A DNA stretch of 64,000 nt from Bacteroidota bacterium (GCA_018267135.1 JAFDZA010000018.1:1-64000), one strand, 5' to 3'. Counted from the stretch's first letter, positions 25,949 through 35,885 are shown. Translations and numbers: made by a program. Notes: a model not told the origin generated them from the sequence alone.

Positions 25949-26959
25949 TTATTTATAGTAAATCAATTCTACTTTAAATTTAGAATCCGTAGCGCCTAAC
26001 CGGTCGTAGGCAGACCGGGATATTTTTATGATTGCCTCGCTTGGCAAATCCAACGTACCGGTTATCCGCACAAATACTTCGCGTTGCGCTGCCTCGTTCC
26101 GTACTTTTATAATAGTACCCACTTTGGCTGTTTTGTGTAGGGCCAGGTATTTCCTGCCTCCCTCGGTTCCCGCCATTACTTCGGCCACTCCAGTTTCATG
26201 AACTTCTTCCGAGCCGATTACACTTTCCGAAATTTTTACCTCTTGCCGAACCGGTGTTTGTTTAACCGGTTGATCTGCCTGCCTGACCGGCTCCGTTGTA
26301 TTTTCCGGAAGGTACATCGGAGGCAAAACAAAAAGCGGTTGGCCTGTTTTTACTTCGTCTGTGGTAAGGTTATTCCACTCGCGCAGTTGCTGCAAGCTGG
26401 CACCGTAGGCTTTGGCAATCGAAAAAAGAGTTTCTTTTTCCGTCACAACATGAACTCCTTTTAATTTTTTGTAATCCGGTGAAGAGATTGTTTTTGCTTC
26501 GGGTGCTTTCACAATCAATTCTTGTCCGGCTGAAAGAGTATTACCGGCCAGATTGTTCCATTTTTTTAACTCCTCTACACTTACTTCGTACATTTTAGCT
26601 ATCGAAAACAACGTTTCTTTAGGTGCTACCTTATGTGTGTTGTTCTCTTTTTGTGCAGGCGATTTAGGTTTGTATGGAATTTTTAATTCCTGCCCTACCG
26701 CCAGCCCGGCATCTGCCTTAGCATTGTTTTCTATGATCTCGGCCACGGTTACTTTATATTTTCGCGAAATGGCGAAAAGGGTTTCTTTTGGATCTACCTG
26801 ATGGATGATATATCGCTTGCCGTTAATCATTTCGGTTCTTACCGAATCGCGGGGCGATGCCTGTAAGGCCATAAGCGGAACCATGAACAAACCTAAAACA
26901 GCAACCCATTTCAGGTTAAAATTGTGTAGCCTTGAATGAAATAAAATGGTCTTCATCAT
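25949..26959 (-). CDS. Triple-LysM protein with RlpA-like C-terminal domain
   Basis: This 336-residue exported protein carries three LysM modules, at about 50-97, 105-150 and 165-212, each with the KETLF-IA--Y core. A Pro/Gln-rich linker leads to a double-psi barrel-like domain (GGRKYLALHKTAKVGTIIKVRNEA), similar to RlpA-type proteins. LysM modules bind glycan chains. The final domain lacks any clear lytic transglycosylase acid, so a structural or scaffold role is likely. It heads a three-gene envelope operon (gaps of 1 and 5 nt). Confidence 0.9.
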   Translation of the reverse strand: MMKTILFHSRLHNFNLKWVAVLGLFMVPLMALQASPRDSVRTEMINGKRYIIHQVDPKETLFAISRKYKVTVAEIIENNAKADAGLAVGQELKIPYKPKSPAQKENNTHKVAPKETLFSIAKMYEVSVEELKKWNNLAGNTLSAGQELIVKAPEAKTISSPDYKKLKGVHVVTEKETLFSIAKAYGASLQQLREWNNLTTDEVKTGQPLFVLPPMYLPENTTEPVRQADQPVKQTPVRQEVKISESVIGSEEVHETGVAEVMAGTEGGRKYLALHKTAKVGTIIKVRNEAAQREVFVRITGTLDLPSEAIIKISRSAYDRLGATDSKFKVELIYYK

Positions 26960-27007
26960 TAATCAATAATCGTACATTACCTTTATACAAAAATACAACC
27001 GTTTGTG

Positions 27008-28342
27008 ATGTTGCGAAAACTACTTTTTTTCCTTCCGCTGCTTTTTTCTTTGGCTGTTTCTGCACAACCTAAGAAAAAAGTAATGGTCATGGCTATTAAA
27101 GCCGAGATTGATCCGCGCATGTTGCGTTATGTAAAGCTTTCGCTGGAGCATGCCGAAAAAACCAAGGCCGATTATGTAGTGATTGATATGGATACTTATG
27201 GTGGGGTGCTGACCGATGCCAAGGAAATTGTAGATCTGATCATGGATTTTAAAAAACCGGTTTGGGTATTCATCAATTCGGATGCAGCCTCAGCAGGGGC
27301 GCTCATTTCCATTGCCTGCGATAGTATTTATATGTCGCCCGGGGCCAGCATTGGAGCCGCCACGGTGGTCGAGGGCGATGGCAAAGCCGCGCCTGATAAA
27401 TACCAATCCTATATGCGATCCATTATGCGATCTACGGCTGAAGAAAATCATCGCGACCCACGCATTGCCGAGGGCATGGTGGACGAGCGGGTAGTTATTG
27501 ACAGCATTAAGCAAGCCGGCAAAGTAATTACTTTTACTACCAACGAAGCCATTAAATATGGCTATTGTGAAGCCAAGGTTAATTCCATCGAAGAAATTTT
27601 AAAACGCAACGCTATTGAGAACTACGAAATAGATTATTTTCAACTGAGCGCTTCCGAAAAAATTATTGCTTTTTTTCTAAATCCATTTATCAGCGGGCTA
27701 TTGATTTTGTGCATTCTCGGTGGAATTTATTTTGAATTTCAGGCACCGGGCACGTTGTTCCCCATTGGCGCAGCCTTGGTGGCCTTGCTTCTTTACCTCG
27801 TTCCATATTACCTGAACGGCTTAGCCCAATACTGGGAAATCATTACTCTGTTTGTAGGTATTCTTTTGCTGCTGGCCGAAATCTTTATTATCCCCGGATT
27901 TGGTGTAACCGGTGTGGCCAGCATTACTCTCACCCTCGTTTCGCTGATTCTGATTATGCTTAATAACGATTTTTTCAATTTTGAATTTGTACCCTTGGGC
28001 GATATCATAAAAGCCACTTTTGCTGCGGTAGGTGGCTTGGCCGGAGGTGTTCTTCTCTTATTTTTTGGCGGAGCTAAACTAACCCAAACCAAAGCCTTTA
28101 AAAAGATAGCCCTGACTGACACACACGAAAGTGCCCAAGGCTACTCGGTAAATACAGCCTCCAAAGAACTGATCGGTAAAAAGGGCGTGGCCCACACCGT
28201 GCTGCGCCCCAGCGGAAAAGTATTGATAGCGGGCGATGTGCACGATGCCTTTACGCGAGGCGAGTACATTCAAAAAGGAGAAGCCATTGAAGTGATCGGA
28301 ACGGAGGGTATAACCTTGAAAGTGAGGAGCGTTTCGGTCTGA
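27008..28342 (+). CDS. NfeD / ClpP-class membrane serine protease
   Basis: This 444-residue protein has a signal peptide (cut near VSAQ), an N-terminal ClpP-like protease domain with the nucleophile Ser in SDAASAGALI (about 91-100) and a probable catalytic Lys near 138 (DKYQSYMRS). Three or four membrane spans (about 225-350) follow, and the C-terminal soluble OB-fold NfeD domain ends the protein (GKKGVAHTVLRPSGKVLI). Such proteins associate with stomatin-type partners and affect membrane quality control; no stomatin gene is next to it. The ATG at 27008 was preferred to the GTG at 27005. Confidence 0.9.
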   Translation: MLRKLLFFLPLLFSLAVSAQPKKKVMVMAIKAEIDPRMLRYVKLSLEHAEKTKADYVVIDMDTYGGVLTDAKEIVDLIMDFKKPVWVFINSDAASAGALISIACDSIYMSPGASIGAATVVEGDGKAAPDKYQSYMRSIMRSTAEENHRDPRIAEGMVDERVVIDSIKQAGKVITFTTNEAIKYGYCEAKVNSIEEILKRNAIENYEIDYFQLSASEKIIAFFLNPFISGLLILCILGGIYFEFQAPGTLFPIGAALVALLLYLVPYYLNGLAQYWEIITLFVGILLLLAEIFIIPGFGVTGVASITLTLVSLILIMLNNDFFNFEFVPLGDIIKATFAAVGGLAGGVLLLFFGGAKLTQTKAFKKIALTDTHESAQGYSVNTASKELIGKKGVAHTVLRPSGKVLIAGDVHDAFTRGEYIQKGEAIEVIGTEGITLKVRSVSV

Positions 28343-28467
28343 TACGAAATGTTGCTCTGTTTTAAATTTTCTGCATTTTATTGTCTTCAAAAAAGAATCT
28401 AAAAATTTCCCTTCCTTCTATCTGATGTTCGTTTCTTGACGGTTCGTTAACTTGCCGCAAAAAAAGC

Positions 28468-29241
28468 ATGGCCAAAGGTTTACTCATTGATATGGACGGA
28501 GTGATTTACGCAGGCGATTCCCTGATTCCCGGAGCCGATCAGTTCATTCATAATCTGCTCAAAGAAAATGTTCCGTTTATGTTTATGACCAACAATAGCC
28601 AGCGCACTCGGTTGGATGCCGTGCGTAAACTGGCTGGCCTGGGCATAAAAGTAAGCGAAGGGCATGTGTACACCAGCGCCATGGCCACGGGTAAATTTCT
28701 GGCCAGCCAAACACCGGGAGGAACAGCTTATGTGCTGGGCGAAGGCGGACTGATCTCTTCCTTGCACGAAAATGGCATCTCACTTGTAAATTCTGATCCG
28801 GATTTTGTAGTGCTGGGCGAAGGCCGCAACTTTACGTTGGAGATGGTGCAAAAGGCCGTAAACATGATCTTGGCCGGAGCCAAATTCGTTATCACTAACC
28901 GCGATCCATCGCCCAAGAAAAAAGGATGGGATAACCTTGGCATCGCTGCCACCAGTGCCATGATTGAAGAAGCAACCGGCATTAAAGCCTTTGTCGTGGG
29001 CAAACCCCACCCCGTTATGATGCGCTCGGCCCGCAAAGCGCTTGGCCTGGAAACAGCCGATACCACTATCATCGGAGATACCATGGACACCGACATAAGG
29101 GGCGGGGTGCAGATGGGCTACAAAACTGTGCTGGTGCTAAGCGGGGTTACCAAAAAAGAAGACTTAGTGCGTTTTGCTTTTAAGCCCGACCAGATAGTAA
29201 ATGACATAAAAGATATTCATCTGCCATTGCCCTGGTGGTAG
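28468..29241 (+). CDS. HAD-IIA family phosphatase (NagD-like)
   Basis: This 257-residue phosphatase has the HAD motif I DMDGVIY near residues 7-13 with the Asp nucleophile, motif II in FMTNNSQ (about 38-44), and motif III/IV in VGKPHP and IIGDTMDTDI near 197-206. The cap is of the C2A type placed between motifs II and III. NagD/PGP-type members act on small phosphoesters; the natural substrate is not evident. It stands alone with about 125 nt on each side. A short inverted repeat follows its stop. Confidence 0.9.
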   Translation: MAKGLLIDMDGVIYAGDSLIPGADQFIHNLLKENVPFMFMTNNSQRTRLDAVRKLAGLGIKVSEGHVYTSAMATGKFLASQTPGGTAYVLGEGGLISSLHENGISLVNSDPDFVVLGEGRNFTLEMVQKAVNMILAGAKFVITNRDPSPKKKGWDNLGIAATSAMIEEATGIKAFVVGKPHPVMMRSARKALGLETADTTIIGDTMDTDIRGGVQMGYKTVLVLSGVTKKEDLVRFAFKPDQIVNDIKDIHLPLPWW

Positions 29242-29257
29242 CCAAACAAATGTTTGG
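29242..29257. promoter_or_regulatory. Inverted repeat at HAD stop, overlapping a predicted -33 box
   Basis: CCAAACA-AA-TGTTTGG is a perfect 7-bp inverted repeat immediately after the HAD stop. The TTTG at 29253-29256 in its right arm is also the -33 box of the predicted promoter for the RRM gene, so it could be an operator or a weak terminator. Confidence 0.4.
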
Positions 29258-29284
29258 AACTTTGTTATATTTATCGTTACTTTG
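29253..29284 (+). promoter_or_regulatory. Predicted promoter of the RRM RNA-binding protein gene
   Basis: A -33 TTTG (29253-29256) and a -7-like TTACTTTG (29277-29284) are separated by 20 nt, the preferred Bacteroidota spacing. The start codon is at 29397, so the mRNA would have an untranslated leader of roughly 105 nt, longer than for any other gene in the window. Confidence 0.45.
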
Positions 29285-29396
29285 GGCCGTTAATGATATA
29301 AATCCCTCCTGGTAGTATTCAATCCCATTCGTTTATTGTCAGCATTGGTCTTATGGAATTAGCAAGAACATTATTTCACTTAATTAATTTAAACAA

Positions 29397-29681
29397 ATGA
29401 ACATTTATGTAGCCAACATTCCTTGGAAAGCAACCGAGGATCAGTTGAAGGAGTTATTTAGCCAATATGGCGAAGTATCTTCTGCCAAGATCATCATGGA
29501 CAAAGTAACGCAGCGTAGCCGCGGCTTTGGTTTTGTAGAAATGAGTAATGATGACGGTGGCCGCACAGCCATCAACGAACTCAATGGCCGTGATTTCTTG
29601 GGCAAGAACTTGGTAGTGAACGAAGCCCGTCCGCGCGAAGAGCGTCCGGCACGTTCAGGTGGTTTCCGCAGAAACGACTAA
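29397..29681 (+). CDS. RRM-domain RNA-binding protein (glycine-rich RBP type)
   Basis: This 94-residue protein is one RNA-recognition motif with RNP2 IYVANIPW at residues 3-10 and RNP1 RSRGFGFVEM near 40-49, plus a short Arg/Gly tail (RPREERPARSGGFRRND). Bacterial single-RRM proteins bind single-stranded RNA and are often cold-induced; this one has a long leader and a strong terminator (29706-29729), consistent with a highly expressed, self-standing gene. Targets are unknown. Confidence 0.95.
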   Translation: MNIYVANIPWKATEDQLKELFSQYGEVSSAKIIMDKVTQRSRGFGFVEMSNDDGGRTAINELNGRDFLGKNLVVNEARPREERPARSGGFRRND

Positions 29682-29705
29682 TTCAGTCTTAACCGATAGA
29701 AATTC

Positions 29706-29729
29706 AATGCCCCGCTAAACCGGGGCATT
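29706..29729 (+). terminator. Intrinsic terminator after the RRM gene
   Basis: AATGCCCCG (29706-29714) pairs with CGGGGCATT (29721-29729) around a 6-nt loop and is followed by a T-rich tract. Confidence 0.9.
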
Positions 29730-29759
29730 TTTATTTTGATCAAAAAAATGATTTTTCTT

Positions 29760-30338
29760 CTATCGGTAGGCGTAATAACTCAATACTTTTTCTATCGCCT
29801 TGCGCAAGGCTATATTGATCGGGAAAAATTCGCGCGCTAAATCAAAATCAATAGAAGCCAGTTGCAGGTAATACTCGTGCATTACCGGAACGGGCAAGCC
29901 CAACGCAATCTGCTCATGGGCATTTTTAAAAGCATTCTTCTGTTCGTCTTTAATGATCGTGCAGGTTACCAGTTCTTTCTTTCCATATTTGTTGGTGCGG
30001 GCTGCATATCCAAAGAGCCGGCAAATAAGCCCGCGGTAAGAATATTGAGAACAGAGTCCTGCCCCTTCTTGAGTAGGATTCAAGATCAGGCAAACGGAGG
30101 AATCTGACTGGTTTAATTTTTCAAGCCACTCTTCGGCCTGATGTTGCCGGTACAGATAAAGAGCCCACGGAAGAAACTCCAAAACCGTAGCTTCAATATC
30201 AGGCTTAAAGCAACATTTGCCACAACCTAATTGACAATGAAGGGTAGTATTTTTTTGAAACGAAGCGATGGATGCATCTAACTGAGTGAAAAGCAGCTGT
30301 ACTGCCTTCCCCTTATCCGTTAATTCATCGTCTGTCAT
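29760..30338 (-). CDS. YkgJ-family cysteine cluster protein
   Basis: This 192-residue protein contains the YkgJ-type metal cluster motif CQLGCGKCCFKPD near residues 35-47, and further cysteines in CLILNPTQEGAGLCSQY and ICRLFGYA. Members are thought to bind zinc or an Fe-S cluster; the biochemical role is unknown. It starts 3 nt after the stop of the AddA-like helicase gene and so is translated from the same transcript. Confidence 0.85.
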   Translation of the reverse strand: MTDDELTDKGKAVQLLFTQLDASIASFQKNTTLHCQLGCGKCCFKPDIEATVLEFLPWALYLYRQHQAEEWLEKLNQSDSSVCLILNPTQEGAGLCSQYSYRGLICRLFGYAARTNKYGKKELVTCTIIKDEQKNAFKNAHEQIALGLPVPVMHEYYLQLASIDFDLAREFFPINIALRKAIEKVLSYYAYR

Positions 30339-30341
30339 GTT

Positions 30342-33300
30342 TTAAAATTCAAGACCTAACTGGTTTTTAGTTTTATTTTTTTTAGGGAGAACTTTCTGCA
30401 CTTCAATTTTTTCTTCATTCAGATAAAGCAAAAAACCTTCAGTATAAAATCCCATTTCATTTAATACGGCACAATATTCCATTACTTGATCGTGATCGGA
30501 TTTAGCAGGGTTACCTGATTTATAATCAATCACTACGGCCTGCTGGCCTTGCGTAAGCAGACGGTCTATGCGAAGTTCTTTTCCTCCTGGCAGCCAGGCC
30601 GATACCTCAGTTTGAACATTCCATTTTTCCGAAAACCAGTCGGCTACCTGTGGGTGAGATAGTAATCCATCAAGATTTTTTTTAAGTTGTTCTTTTTCGT
30701 TTTGATTAATATCTCCGTTATTTTCCAGATTAAATAAAGCCCGTTCAACATCGTGCGCATAGTTTATCTGAGCAAGAGCCGCATGCAGCCAGGTGCCCAT
30801 TCGTTGTTTAAGCTGTGAGTCTCCGGGTAGTGCTGTTTTTTTTATCAGGAGTTTGTTCCGCCACGATTGGGTAATATACTCGTTCAGTAAAACTGTTTTC
30901 TGTTCTTTGTGGGGCGAAACTTCTGTAGCGGAAATACCCCCTGCCCGGTATGTAAGTAACTCTTCGTTCCAGCCTTCTGCTAACCCGGGTGATTGCTCCA
31001 TCGCTTTGAGTACCCAGCCGGCTACGGAACTATCAAATATTTTTTCATTGGGAGCCGGAGCAAAAACGATGAGCCCGTTTTCGGCACGGGTAAATGCCAC
31101 ATACAGCAAGTTCAGGTTATCCAGGTAAGTGCGGGCATGCTCGGTTTCATACGCTTCTTTCAAAAAAGTATCTTTCAGCGAAGAAGAATATTTTACCGGA
31201 AAGAAACCTAATTCGGAAAAAGGTGCGTGAATTGATTTTTGCCAAAGCAAGGGTGAATTAGCAGCATCATGGTCAATCCTCCAACTGCAAAATGGAATGA
31301 TTACATATTTAAATTGTAACCCTTTGGCCTTGTGTAGAGTAAATAAAGACATGGCACTTGCTTCGATGGGGGCTTTAATAAATTTTTTTTGTTTGTTATC
31401 GGCCCACCAAACTAAGAAAGAAGGCAAATCATTTCGCTCCTGGTAGGCAAAGTTTAATATCAGGTCTTGAAATGCCAACAGATGAGATAATTCACCTATT
31501 TGGTTTTTTAATGAAAAAATTTCAATTAGTGTTTCGGTCAGTTCAAAAAGCGGAAGTTTCTTCAAGGTCATTTTGTGTGCGGCAAAATCGTGGGGAAGCC
31601 GCGAATCAAACGCCTCCCCTGTTACCGAAAAGACATCGTAAAGTGCTTGATCTGGCTGATGAATGCGGGCATATTCGTACGCCAATCGTGCCCGGGCAAG
31701 GGTATCCTCATGGTTGAGTAAATACGTCATTGCGGCCACGATGAGGTTTACAGAAGAGGCGTTGTCTATACGCAATGAGTCGCTTGATATTACTTCATAT
31801 ACACAATCTGGCTTTGCCAGCTCTGAATTTTTTCGTTGAGCCAGATAAGAAATGATTTCTGCACCCTCTTTATTAGTACGTGCCAGGAAAGCAATATCGC
31901 CCGGGGTAATGCCTTGCTGCTGCAATTCTTCTATTTGCAGAGCGGTTTGCTCAAGTGCAACTTGCTTCCAGTTTTTAGTTTCCGTGGAGGTTACCCATTT
32001 TATATACGTTATTCCGCAGCCTGTTTTTACCGGTATTTGTTTTACATCGCTGTATTCATTCATGGTAATGCCTAATTCTTGCGAAAGAATAGAAGCCAGT
32101 GATTCAAAAAGCTGATTGTTGAAATCCACAATAGCCGAGTCGCTGCGAAAATTTTTATCGAGTGTAAAAACTTTGGTGCGGCCTTGCCCCAGTTCGTCCA
32201 TGGCCTGGTGTTGCAGCAAATCCTGATCGCCTCCGCGCCATCGGTAAATGGCTTGCTTTACATCGCCCACGATCAGACAGCGATAGCCGCTATCGAGGCT
32301 GTTGCTCATGAGGGGTTTAAAATTTTTCCATTGCAAGCCGGAGGTATCCTGAAATTCATCGATCAGGTAATTTCGGTAAAATGAACCTGTCTTTTCATAA
32401 ACAAAGGGTGTATCACTATTATCTATAATTTTGTTGAGGAAATGGGCTGCGTCTGCCAGCACCATTACATTATTTTCGCGTTTGTATTCATTCAGCTTGC
32501 GCAATACATCCGTAAGCAAACCAAAAGCATAAAATTCTTTGAGCAGCACCTCGGCCGTAAGAGCTTTTTTCAAGTTTTTTTCGCGAAAGGTTATGATTTC
32601 GTTAAACTGATTAGCCCAGTTACCGGCTCTTTGCACCAGCACCCCGTATTGAGGGTGTTTTTTATCGAACCAGTTTTCGGATGAAAGCAACTCGTTTCCT
32701 ATTCGTTTCGGAATTTCCTTAATATCAGATACTGAATTTAGTCCGCTTATTTTTCTCACAAACGAAAAAACGCTGCCTTGTGTTTTGTATTTAAAATCTT
32801 CTACCGTTAGGCCTGCCTCTTTAAACTGTGCGAGCAATTGTTGCGCCCGGCTTTGGCAATAATGAATAAACTGGAATTTTTCAGCCTGAAGCCGTTGATG
32901 CGTTTCTTTGAAAAAGAGATGGCGGCTGGTTGTTTCACTTACTTCTTCTTCAATGGCTTTAAATGCTTCATTAAAAATCTGTTCCGAAAAACGGAGGAGG
33001 CTTTGGCGCATATCCCACGATTTATCGTTTTCCAGGTTTTGCAAAGCAAATTCCAGCACCCAATCGGTTAGTTGTTCTTGCCGCCCCAGTTCTGCAATCA
33101 GGTTGGTGATCACAGCTTCCATTACCTCCTTGTGATCTACTTCCAGCCGGTAGTCGCCCAAAATTCCGGCTTCGCGCGTAAACGAACGAATTACTCGCTG
33201 GAAGAAGGCATCGATCGTGCTAATTGAAAAATGATGATAACCATGTAAGATGGAGTGCTGCACTTCACGTGCGCGCTCTAAAAATGTGGCCGTATCCAGG

Positions 33301-33539
33301 GTTAACTCCTGCTGCAATTCGGCGGCTAACTCATTTTCATTTCCGCTGGCAAACGCCTGCAGGTAATGCAGGATGCGGTCTTTCATTTCCTGCGTGCTTT
33401 TATTGGTAAACGTAACCGCCAAAATGTGTTTAAAATAATCGGATCTGAACTGCAACGCCAACTTCAGGTATTCTTTGGCCAGTGTGCGTGTTTTGCCGGA
33501 TCCGGCCGAAGAGCGATAAAGATGAAAGAGCGCTGCCAA
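30342..33539 (-). CDS. UvrD-like helicase fused to PD-(D/E)XK nuclease (AddA/RecB type)
   Basis: This 1065-residue protein has the Walker A loop SSAGSGKT at residues 10-17, motif II LIDEFQDTSGLQW near 390, a late helicase motif LHKAKGLQFKYVIIPF near 740, and a C-terminal nuclease core (LRIDRLLTQGQQAVVIDYKSG, about 990-1010). It resembles AddA and RecB, which resect double-strand breaks. No AddB/RecC partner is within the window. The start is a TTG at 33539; there is no ATG in frame before the upstream stop. The patatin-like gene starts 69 nt away on the other strand. Confidence 0.9.
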   Translation of the reverse strand: MAALFHLYRSSAGSGKTRTLAKEYLKLALQFRSDYFKHILAVTFTNKSTQEMKDRILHYLQAFASGNENELAAELQQELTLDTATFLERAREVQHSILHGYHHFSISTIDAFFQRVIRSFTREAGILGDYRLEVDHKEVMEAVITNLIAELGRQEQLTDWVLEFALQNLENDKSWDMRQSLLRFSEQIFNEAFKAIEEEVSETTSRHLFFKETHQRLQAEKFQFIHYCQSRAQQLLAQFKEAGLTVEDFKYKTQGSVFSFVRKISGLNSVSDIKEIPKRIGNELLSSENWFDKKHPQYGVLVQRAGNWANQFNEIITFREKNLKKALTAEVLLKEFYAFGLLTDVLRKLNEYKRENNVMVLADAAHFLNKIIDNSDTPFVYEKTGSFYRNYLIDEFQDTSGLQWKNFKPLMSNSLDSGYRCLIVGDVKQAIYRWRGGDQDLLQHQAMDELGQGRTKVFTLDKNFRSDSAIVDFNNQLFESLASILSQELGITMNEYSDVKQIPVKTGCGITYIKWVTSTETKNWKQVALEQTALQIEELQQQGITPGDIAFLARTNKEGAEIISYLAQRKNSELAKPDCVYEVISSDSLRIDNASSVNLIVAAMTYLLNHEDTLARARLAYEYARIHQPDQALYDVFSVTGEAFDSRLPHDFAAHKMTLKKLPLFELTETLIEIFSLKNQIGELSHLLAFQDLILNFAYQERNDLPSFLVWWADNKQKKFIKAPIEASAMSLFTLHKAKGLQFKYVIIPFCSWRIDHDAANSPLLWQKSIHAPFSELGFFPVKYSSSLKDTFLKEAYETEHARTYLDNLNLLYVAFTRAENGLIVFAPAPNEKIFDSSVAGWVLKAMEQSPGLAEGWNEELLTYRAGGISATEVSPHKEQKTVLLNEYITQSWRNKLLIKKTALPGDSQLKQRMGTWLHAALAQINYAHDVERALFNLENNGDINQNEKEQLKKNLDGLLSHPQVADWFSEKWNVQTEVSAWLPGGKELRIDRLLTQGQQAVVIDYKSGNPAKSDHDQVMEYCAVLNEMGFYTEGFLLYLNEEKIEVQKVLPKKNKTKNQLGLEF

Positions 33540-33608
33540 AATGAAAATGAAAAACCGAAAGTACTCATCTGTTTAGATTTATAAAATTTCCTACCTTGAA
33601 AAAGATTT

Positions 33609-35885
33609 ATGCCCATGCGCAAACTGTATTTTTTTCTACCCAAGATCATTTATTCTTTTCCGGTCCAGTTATTTTTCAATAATATCAGGCGCAACATTGT
33701 ATTGGTATTTTGCTGGATCATCCTCTTTACTATGATTACGGGCAACTTTGGCAAATACCTGGGGATCCCCTATCTTTTTTTAGATCCGGAATACCTAAAC
33801 CATGTCAACTTCACCAGTTTTATGATTATGGGGTTGATGACAGCCGGCTTTACCATGGCATTTCACATTACCTGCTATATCTCTGACGGGCACCGGTTTT
33901 CTTTTGTGGGCACACTTCCGCGGCCTTTTCAAAAATTTATGATCAACAACAGTCTCATTCCATTGTTGTTTCTAATCATTTACTTATCTGAGTTAATTGC
34001 TTTTCAGGTAAACAATGAACATAGTACGCACCTTTCGCTGGCTATTCATCTGAGTGGTTTTTTCTTCGGCTATGTATTGATGACGCTGTTCTTCGCACTG
34101 TATTTCCGTCTTACCAATAAAGACATATTCAAGTACATGGTATGCCGGGTAGATGAAAAGTTGAAGCAAAATGTGCGGGTAACACGTGCCAGTGCGCTCA
34201 ACAAACTGAACATTGCCCGGAAAAAACAAGTGCGCGTAGATTATTACCTCGACAGCACCTTGCGTTTTCGCCAGGTAGAAGATACTTCGTTTTACGACAA
34301 AGCAGCCGTTATTCAGGTTTTCGATCAGAATCATTTCAATTTGGTGATTATCGAATTTTTTATTTTTGCCATGGTGCTGGCGCTAGGCGTTTTTAAAGAT
34401 TACCCGCATTTTCAATTGCCGGCAGCGGCCAGCTTCATGATCTTCCTCAGCATTTTTGTTATGCTGTTTGGGGCTTTCAAATATTGGTTTGGGGGCTGGA
34501 GTGCCACCATGGGGTTGTTGTTTTTTCTGGTGATCAACTACCTGGTGGGCGAAGATTTTTTTTCAAAAAAATACGAAGCTTTTGGTCTTGATTATGCAGA
34601 AACCCCCGCGCCTTATACCGTAGCAGCATTAGAAAAACAAGTGGACTCGGCCGTGATGGAGCAAGACCGGCATACGCTGCTTACTCAACTTGGCCACTGG
34701 AAAAATAAATTTACAGATGGTACCAAGCCAAAAATGGTATTTCTCTGTGTAAGCGGAGGCGGCAAACGCGCAGCCCTATGGGCCATGAATTCGTTGCAAC
34801 GGTGCGATAGCCTGACACAGGGAAAGCTCATGGAAAATGCCGTACTCATTACGGGAGCTTCGGGCGGGCTGATTGGCGCCAGCTATTTTAGAGAATTGAT
34901 TTTACAAAAAAAATTAGGTAAAAAAGTAGATCCGTATGCCTCTCTCCATCGCCATAAAATTTCTACTGATAATCTAAATCCACTCATTTTCAGTTTGCTG
35001 GCCAACGACTTGTTTGTGGGCTTTACTAAATTTCAATATGCCGGCATCCAATATGAACGCGACCGGGCCTACACCTTTGAAAACCAACTGAACGAAATTA
35101 CCGAAGGCATGTTAGACAAGCCGATTACCGACTACGCCCCCTACGAAAAACATGCCATTATCCCTATGATCATCCTTACGCCTACCGTAGTAAACGATGG
35201 GCGAAAAATATATATTGGCTCACAGCCCGTTTCATTCATGAATTATGAGGTGCGCAACTACAGCCACTCTAAAGTAAGCGGAATTGATTTTTTACGTTTC
35301 TTCCAGGACCAAGGCGCTCCGCAATTGCGTTTTCTCTCGGCCCTGCGCATGAGCGCCACCTTTCCGTACATTACTCCCAATACATCCCTGCCCACCGACC
35401 CCTCCATTCAAATTATGGATGCCGGTATTTCCGACAACTTTGGCCTGTCGGAAGCGATCCGGTTTTTATACGCATTTAAAGAGTGGGCCAGCGAAAACAC
35501 ATCGGGCGTGGTGTTTGTTTCTATTCGCGATTCGCCCAAACTACAAAACATTGCTGCTGCCAAAGGCTCTACCATCATAGATAACCTGACCCAACCCATT
35601 AGCAGTGTGTATAACAATTTTGAAAATTTTCAGGACATCAATAGTGATTTGATCATTGGCGAAGCGCACAGTTGGATGAATGTACCCATCTACCGGGTGG
35701 ACATTCAATACCAGGCCGAAAATTATGTGCCCATTCTTCAACACATGGATAGCATCCGGCAAAATAATGCCCGCGCCTCACTCAGTTGGCGATTAACCAC
35801 ACGCGAAAAAGAAAGCATTGTAGAAAACATTAATTCCTCGCGCAACCAAGCCGAGATTGATAAACTGATCAACTTGCTAAAATGA
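33609..35885 (+). CDS. Patatin-like phospholipase with multi-span membrane N-terminus
   Basis: This 758-residue protein has an N-terminal half with about seven membrane spans (residues 25-315). The patatin lipase domain follows, with the glycine-rich oxyanion loop SGGGKR at 383-388, nucleophile Ser418 in GASGG, and the dyad Asp in a DAGISDN motif near 605 (usual form DGG or DGA). Patatins hydrolyse acyl esters of membrane lipids. Joining them to a polytopic domain would place the active site next to the membrane. The next gene overlaps the stop by 4 nt. Confidence 0.85.
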   Translation: MPMRKLYFFLPKIIYSFPVQLFFNNIRRNIVLVFCWIILFTMITGNFGKYLGIPYLFLDPEYLNHVNFTSFMIMGLMTAGFTMAFHITCYISDGHRFSFVGTLPRPFQKFMINNSLIPLLFLIIYLSELIAFQVNNEHSTHLSLAIHLSGFFFGYVLMTLFFALYFRLTNKDIFKYMVCRVDEKLKQNVRVTRASALNKLNIARKKQVRVDYYLDSTLRFRQVEDTSFYDKAAVIQVFDQNHFNLVIIEFFIFAMVLALGVFKDYPHFQLPAAASFMIFLSIFVMLFGAFKYWFGGWSATMGLLFFLVINYLVGEDFFSKKYEAFGLDYAETPAPYTVAALEKQVDSAVMEQDRHTLLTQLGHWKNKFTDGTKPKMVFLCVSGGGKRAALWAMNSLQRCDSLTQGKLMENAVLITGASGGLIGASYFRELILQKKLGKKVDPYASLHRHKISTDNLNPLIFSLLANDLFVGFTKFQYAGIQYERDRAYTFENQLNEITEGMLDKPITDYAPYEKHAIIPMIILTPTVVNDGRKIYIGSQPVSFMNYEVRNYSHSKVSGIDFLRFFQDQGAPQLRFLSALRMSATFPYITPNTSLPTDPSIQIMDAGISDNFGLSEAIRFLYAFKEWASENTSGVVFVSIRDSPKLQNIAAAKGSTIIDNLTQPISSVYNNFENFQDINSDLIIGEAHSWMNVPIYRVDIQYQAENYVPILQHMDSIRQNNARASLSWRLTTREKESIVENINSSRNQAEIDKLINLLK

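Noticed and set aside
26998..27008. GTG at 27005 as start of the NfeD-type protein
   Set aside because: The ATG at 27008 directly follows and gives the same signal peptide; the extra residue adds nothing.
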